A stretch of 64,000 nucleotides of DNA from positions 3,299,590-3,363,589 of the forward strand of contig SDUX01000007.1 of NCBI GenBank assembly GCA_008729055.1, written 5' to 3'. Positions 61,499 to 64,000 of this stretch are shown in pieces; within the stretch, counting starts at the first letter, position 1, and every line of letters starts with the position of its first letter. Under the pieces are notes generated by a model. That model worked only from the letters and a program-made list of their open reading frames with translations. It had not been told where the DNA came from and ran no database searches. The translations under genes and the position numbers were made by a program. Source of the stretch: Pyropia haitanensis. Taxonomy: Eukaryota > Rhodophyta > Bangiophyceae > Bangiales > Bangiaceae.

Positions 61499-64000
61499 AT
61501 GGCGGAGAACTTTCGCCATGGGGTGCCAGAGGACCTGTCGGGGTGGATGCTGAAGCGTAACCGGGTGATGCCCACCAAGAAGAAGCGGTTCTTCAAACTG
61601 GCCGCCCAGGTGCTGTCGTCCCACGTGAAGGATGTACGTTTTTTGGCCGGGGGGGGTGGTAAGGGGGTTCGAGGGGCGGGGGCGCGGCATTGTGGGGATA
61701 GCTGCAGGCGGAGGTTGTGACCGACTGCGTCGCTATGGTTTATCGGAGACCTGGCAAAGGGAGAGCAGGCATACGGGACGGCCAAGGGGTGGTGCCGAGG
61801 ATTGGCGCCGGGGCGTCGCGTGTACCGCCGATTGGGTCATTCGACGAGCGTTGCGGCAGAGGACGTTTTTGGGTGGAGAGCCTGTTTGGCGCGGTGCCTA
61901 GGCGCTGGCCCGTCCTTCCAATCTTCGACTGTCGCCGGTCGTGGTGCGGGTTGGGATGTTGCTGTGTGATGGGGCTGAACGGTCTGCACGTCATTCGCCG
62001 AGGCAGGACATGGCCGTATCCGGGGTTGTGCGTTGCAGCGGAGGAATGCATGTATTAACTTCTGCGTTATGCATGTCTGTGGTGTTCGTGCACTTTGCTT
62101 TTGCGTGGTTGTGGCTTTGGTTGCCTGACTGTGGGGCATGCTGCAGACGTCCCAAGCTAGCTGGGAGCAGAGCGTCCTCGGTGCGGACGTTTCGGGCTCC
62201 TCCCGGCGCATGCGAATTACCGTGACGTGCCCGGACCGGTCCGTGCGTGTCTTCCTGACACAACGGGATGACTACGAAGCATGGCTGGATGCTTTGCAGA
62301 AGGCTTCCTCCAGAAGGATTGAAGAGCATTACGGTGCGTTAGGCGGCGGTCTGATGCGCGGTGCGAATCTTCTGCCTCACCCTTGCCGCTGTGACGGCAG
62401 GTCAGAGCGCCTGCTCGTGGCCGTTTTTTTGTTCATCATGGCCGGAGCCGATACCGTGCGTGCTTTTTGGGTTGCAGGGTACTTGGACGGTGGCCACTTT
62501 TTTCCTGGTCATCGCCTCATCGGGCCTCGTTGGCGTACCACTGTTTGCGTCCTCCTGGCAGCGCTACAGTGACTAACCGGTCCAGAAAGCGCATGTGTTC
62601 TCTCTCCCTACGTTGCGATTTTATTTTGTTTTTTGTCATGTCTGGACCTCGTACAGAGCTGGGATCCTTGCTTGGGGAGGGCGCCTTTGCGCGAGTTGTC
62701 ATGGGCCTGGACCGCACCACCCTTCAGCAGTATGCGGTTAAGGTTATTGAGAAGCAGTCAGATGACGCGCAAGGCCTTGAGTTTATCTGGCGGGAGCTGA
62801 ACGTCATGAAGGCTGTGAACCACCCCAACATTGTGCGAACGTACGACATTTTTGACACGCGGTCCCGCCTGTACATTGTGCTCGAGTACATGCCGGGCGG
62901 GACGCTGGCGGACCTGCTCAAACATACGGGTCGCTTCACGGAGGCCCAGGCACGGCCTGTTTTGAGAGACATTCTGCGGGGGGTGGCCTACTTGCACTCC
63001 AAGTCGGTGGTGCATAGGGACTTGAAGCTGAAGAACATCCTCTGTGACCGGCGCGAGCTGCCCGTGTCGGTCAAGTTGGCAGGTGCGTGTTGCGTTGTTG
63101 TTGGGTGGGGCTGGGTCGGGATGTTTGAGGTGTGGCGGAGTTGCTGGTCCGAGACTGAGGCCGCTGCATGCGTTTTCTGGCTGCCCGCTGCACTGCGTGT
63201 TCTTTTTGCAGAGGTTCCATGAGTCCTGACCAGGAGACTGATGTCGATTGTCCCGATGTGGTTGTATTGCCTTGTGCGCTCTTGATGACTGCACTGTGTC
63301 TTGCATTTGGCGGTTGTGGCTTCTTGGTGACTTTCAGACTTCGGGTACGTCTTTTGTGACAGCCTCGGTTGGAAGGATGACTCTCAGCTGGCTGTTTCTG
63401 TTTCTTGCGTGGGACAGGTTGACTGGTACGATGGGTGCTCTTGGTGTTCGCGACTTGTTGATGGTTACTAACGTCCGCATGCCGTTTCTTCTTGCTCATC
63501 TTGAGCAACCGCCGCCTGTGCTCTCCCTGCATCGTTACGTTCCTTCTCACAGGTTGGCCAATTTTGTTGGCGTCCGCACCCAGTCCCGTATTGTTCTGCA
63601 GTCGCAGGTCGGGAGTCCCCACTACGTATCCCCGGAGGTGTTGCGCGAGGAAATGTACGGACCGCCGGTGGATCTGTGGGCCTGCGGTATCATCATGCAC
63701 ATCATTCTTACGCGGCGGTACCCGTTTGCTGGTGAGACCATCCAGGAGACATTGGAGCTGGTGTGCAAGGGCCGCTTCTCCCCCGTCGGTGCCGAGTGGG
63801 ACCGTATCTCATCGGACGCCAAGTCCCTGCTGCAGGGACTCCTCCGCGAAGACCCCGCGGAGCGCCTGACGGCGGAAGAGGCGCTTCGTCACCCGTGGCT
63901 GACGTCGGACCTGATGGACTCGCCGTCGGGGGTGTCCGTATCTAACGTGTCTAGTCGCACAGGGGGGCGATCTGGCGCGACCGTCTCTTCTAACGATCGG
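61499..64000 (+). CDS. PH-domain Ser/Thr protein kinase (CAMK-like), 3' end outside the window
   Basis: Five exons: 61499-61633 (donor GTACGT), 62147-62333 (acceptor GCTGCAG, donor GTGCGT), 62657-63082 (GTACAG, GTGCGT), 63338-63344 (TTTCAG, GTACGT) and 63554 to the window end (CTCACAG). An N-terminal pleckstrin-homology domain (DLSGWMLKRNRVMPTKKKRF ... VFLTQRDDYEAWLDALQKAS) leads directly into the kinase. Kinase motifs are the glycine loop GEGAFARV (residues 114-121), Lys136 in YAVKVIEK, VVHRDLKLKNI (Asp229 catalytic), DFG at 250-252 built across the micro-exon, VGSPHYVSPEVL, DLWACGIIMHI and ERLTAEEALRHPWL. All key residues are intact, so it should be active. PH domains recruit kinases to phosphoinositides. 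The C-terminal tail is Ser-rich and still open at 64000. Substrates are unknown. Intron phases all agree, which makes the model firm. Confidence 0.88.
63338..63344 (+). other. Seven-nucleotide micro-exon encoding the kinase DFG motif
   Basis: The sequence ACTTCGG is bounded by TTTCAG and GTACGT. Joined to the G left by exon 3 and the GTTGGCC of exon 5, it restores KLADFGLANF. Without it the kinase would lose DFG and the frame. See the finding on this site. Confidence 0.82.

Overview
The window is nuclear DNA from a GC-rich eukaryote with widely spaced, intron-poor genes, probably a bangiophyte red alga of the Porphyra/Pyropia type. The evidence is spliceosomal introns with GTGCGT/GTACGT donors and CAG acceptors, many single-exon genes, extreme alanine/glycine/proline low complexity with G or C at third codon positions, about one gene per 3.5-4 kb, and plant-like plastid proteins (a phytyl ester synthase-like enzyme and a RUS protein). 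The taxon is an inference. Green algae use similar donors, but their homologues usually carry many more introns. Long G/C homopolymers are everywhere, and several clear genes change reading frame exactly at one, so the underlying assembly probably contains indels.

Layout. 0.65-3.0 kb (+): phytyl ester synthase-like alpha/beta hydrolase-acyltransferase. 3.3-7.6 kb (-): kelch-repeat plus cytochrome b561 membrane protein with broken frames. 7.9-12.3 kb: very GC-rich, no supported gene. 12.3 kb (-): small organelle-targeted membrane protein. 14.6-15.5 kb (-): two-exon CBM48 (AMPK-beta-like) protein ending in a CaaX box. 16-18 kb (-): two unidentified genes. 19.4-21.5 kb (-): RUS/DUF647 protein. 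24.8-29.5 kb (+): retinoblastoma-related protein. 30.4-32.3 kb (-): three-exon Tctex-type dynein light chain. 35.1-36.0 kb (+): unidentified gene whose last exon abuts a dispersed repeat. 37.3-41.7 kb (-): very long disordered protein. 41.7-48.2 kb: lower-GC, gene-poor DNA with minisatellites, CCAAT boxes and hairpins. 48.2-49.9 kb (-): secreted beta-rich protein. 51.9-52.2 kb (+): mitochondrial ribosomal protein uS13. 53.0-55.2 kb (-): unidentified membrane protein. 56.6-59.1 kb (+): CDT2-like WD40 protein with a PIP-box-like C-terminus. 61.5 kb to the window end (+): PH-domain Ser/Thr kinase, cut by the edge.

There is no operon logic. The genes are independent housekeeping, cell-cycle (RBR, CDT2), plastid (PES-like, RUS), signalling (PH-kinase, CBM48) and cell-surface (kelch-b561, secreted protein) functions. 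The most unusual points are a seven-nucleotide micro-exon that supplies the kinase DFG motif, a Tctex light chain in a probable red alga, a CBM48 protein that looks prenylated rather than myristoylated, and a dispersed repeat that appears to supply a splice acceptor.
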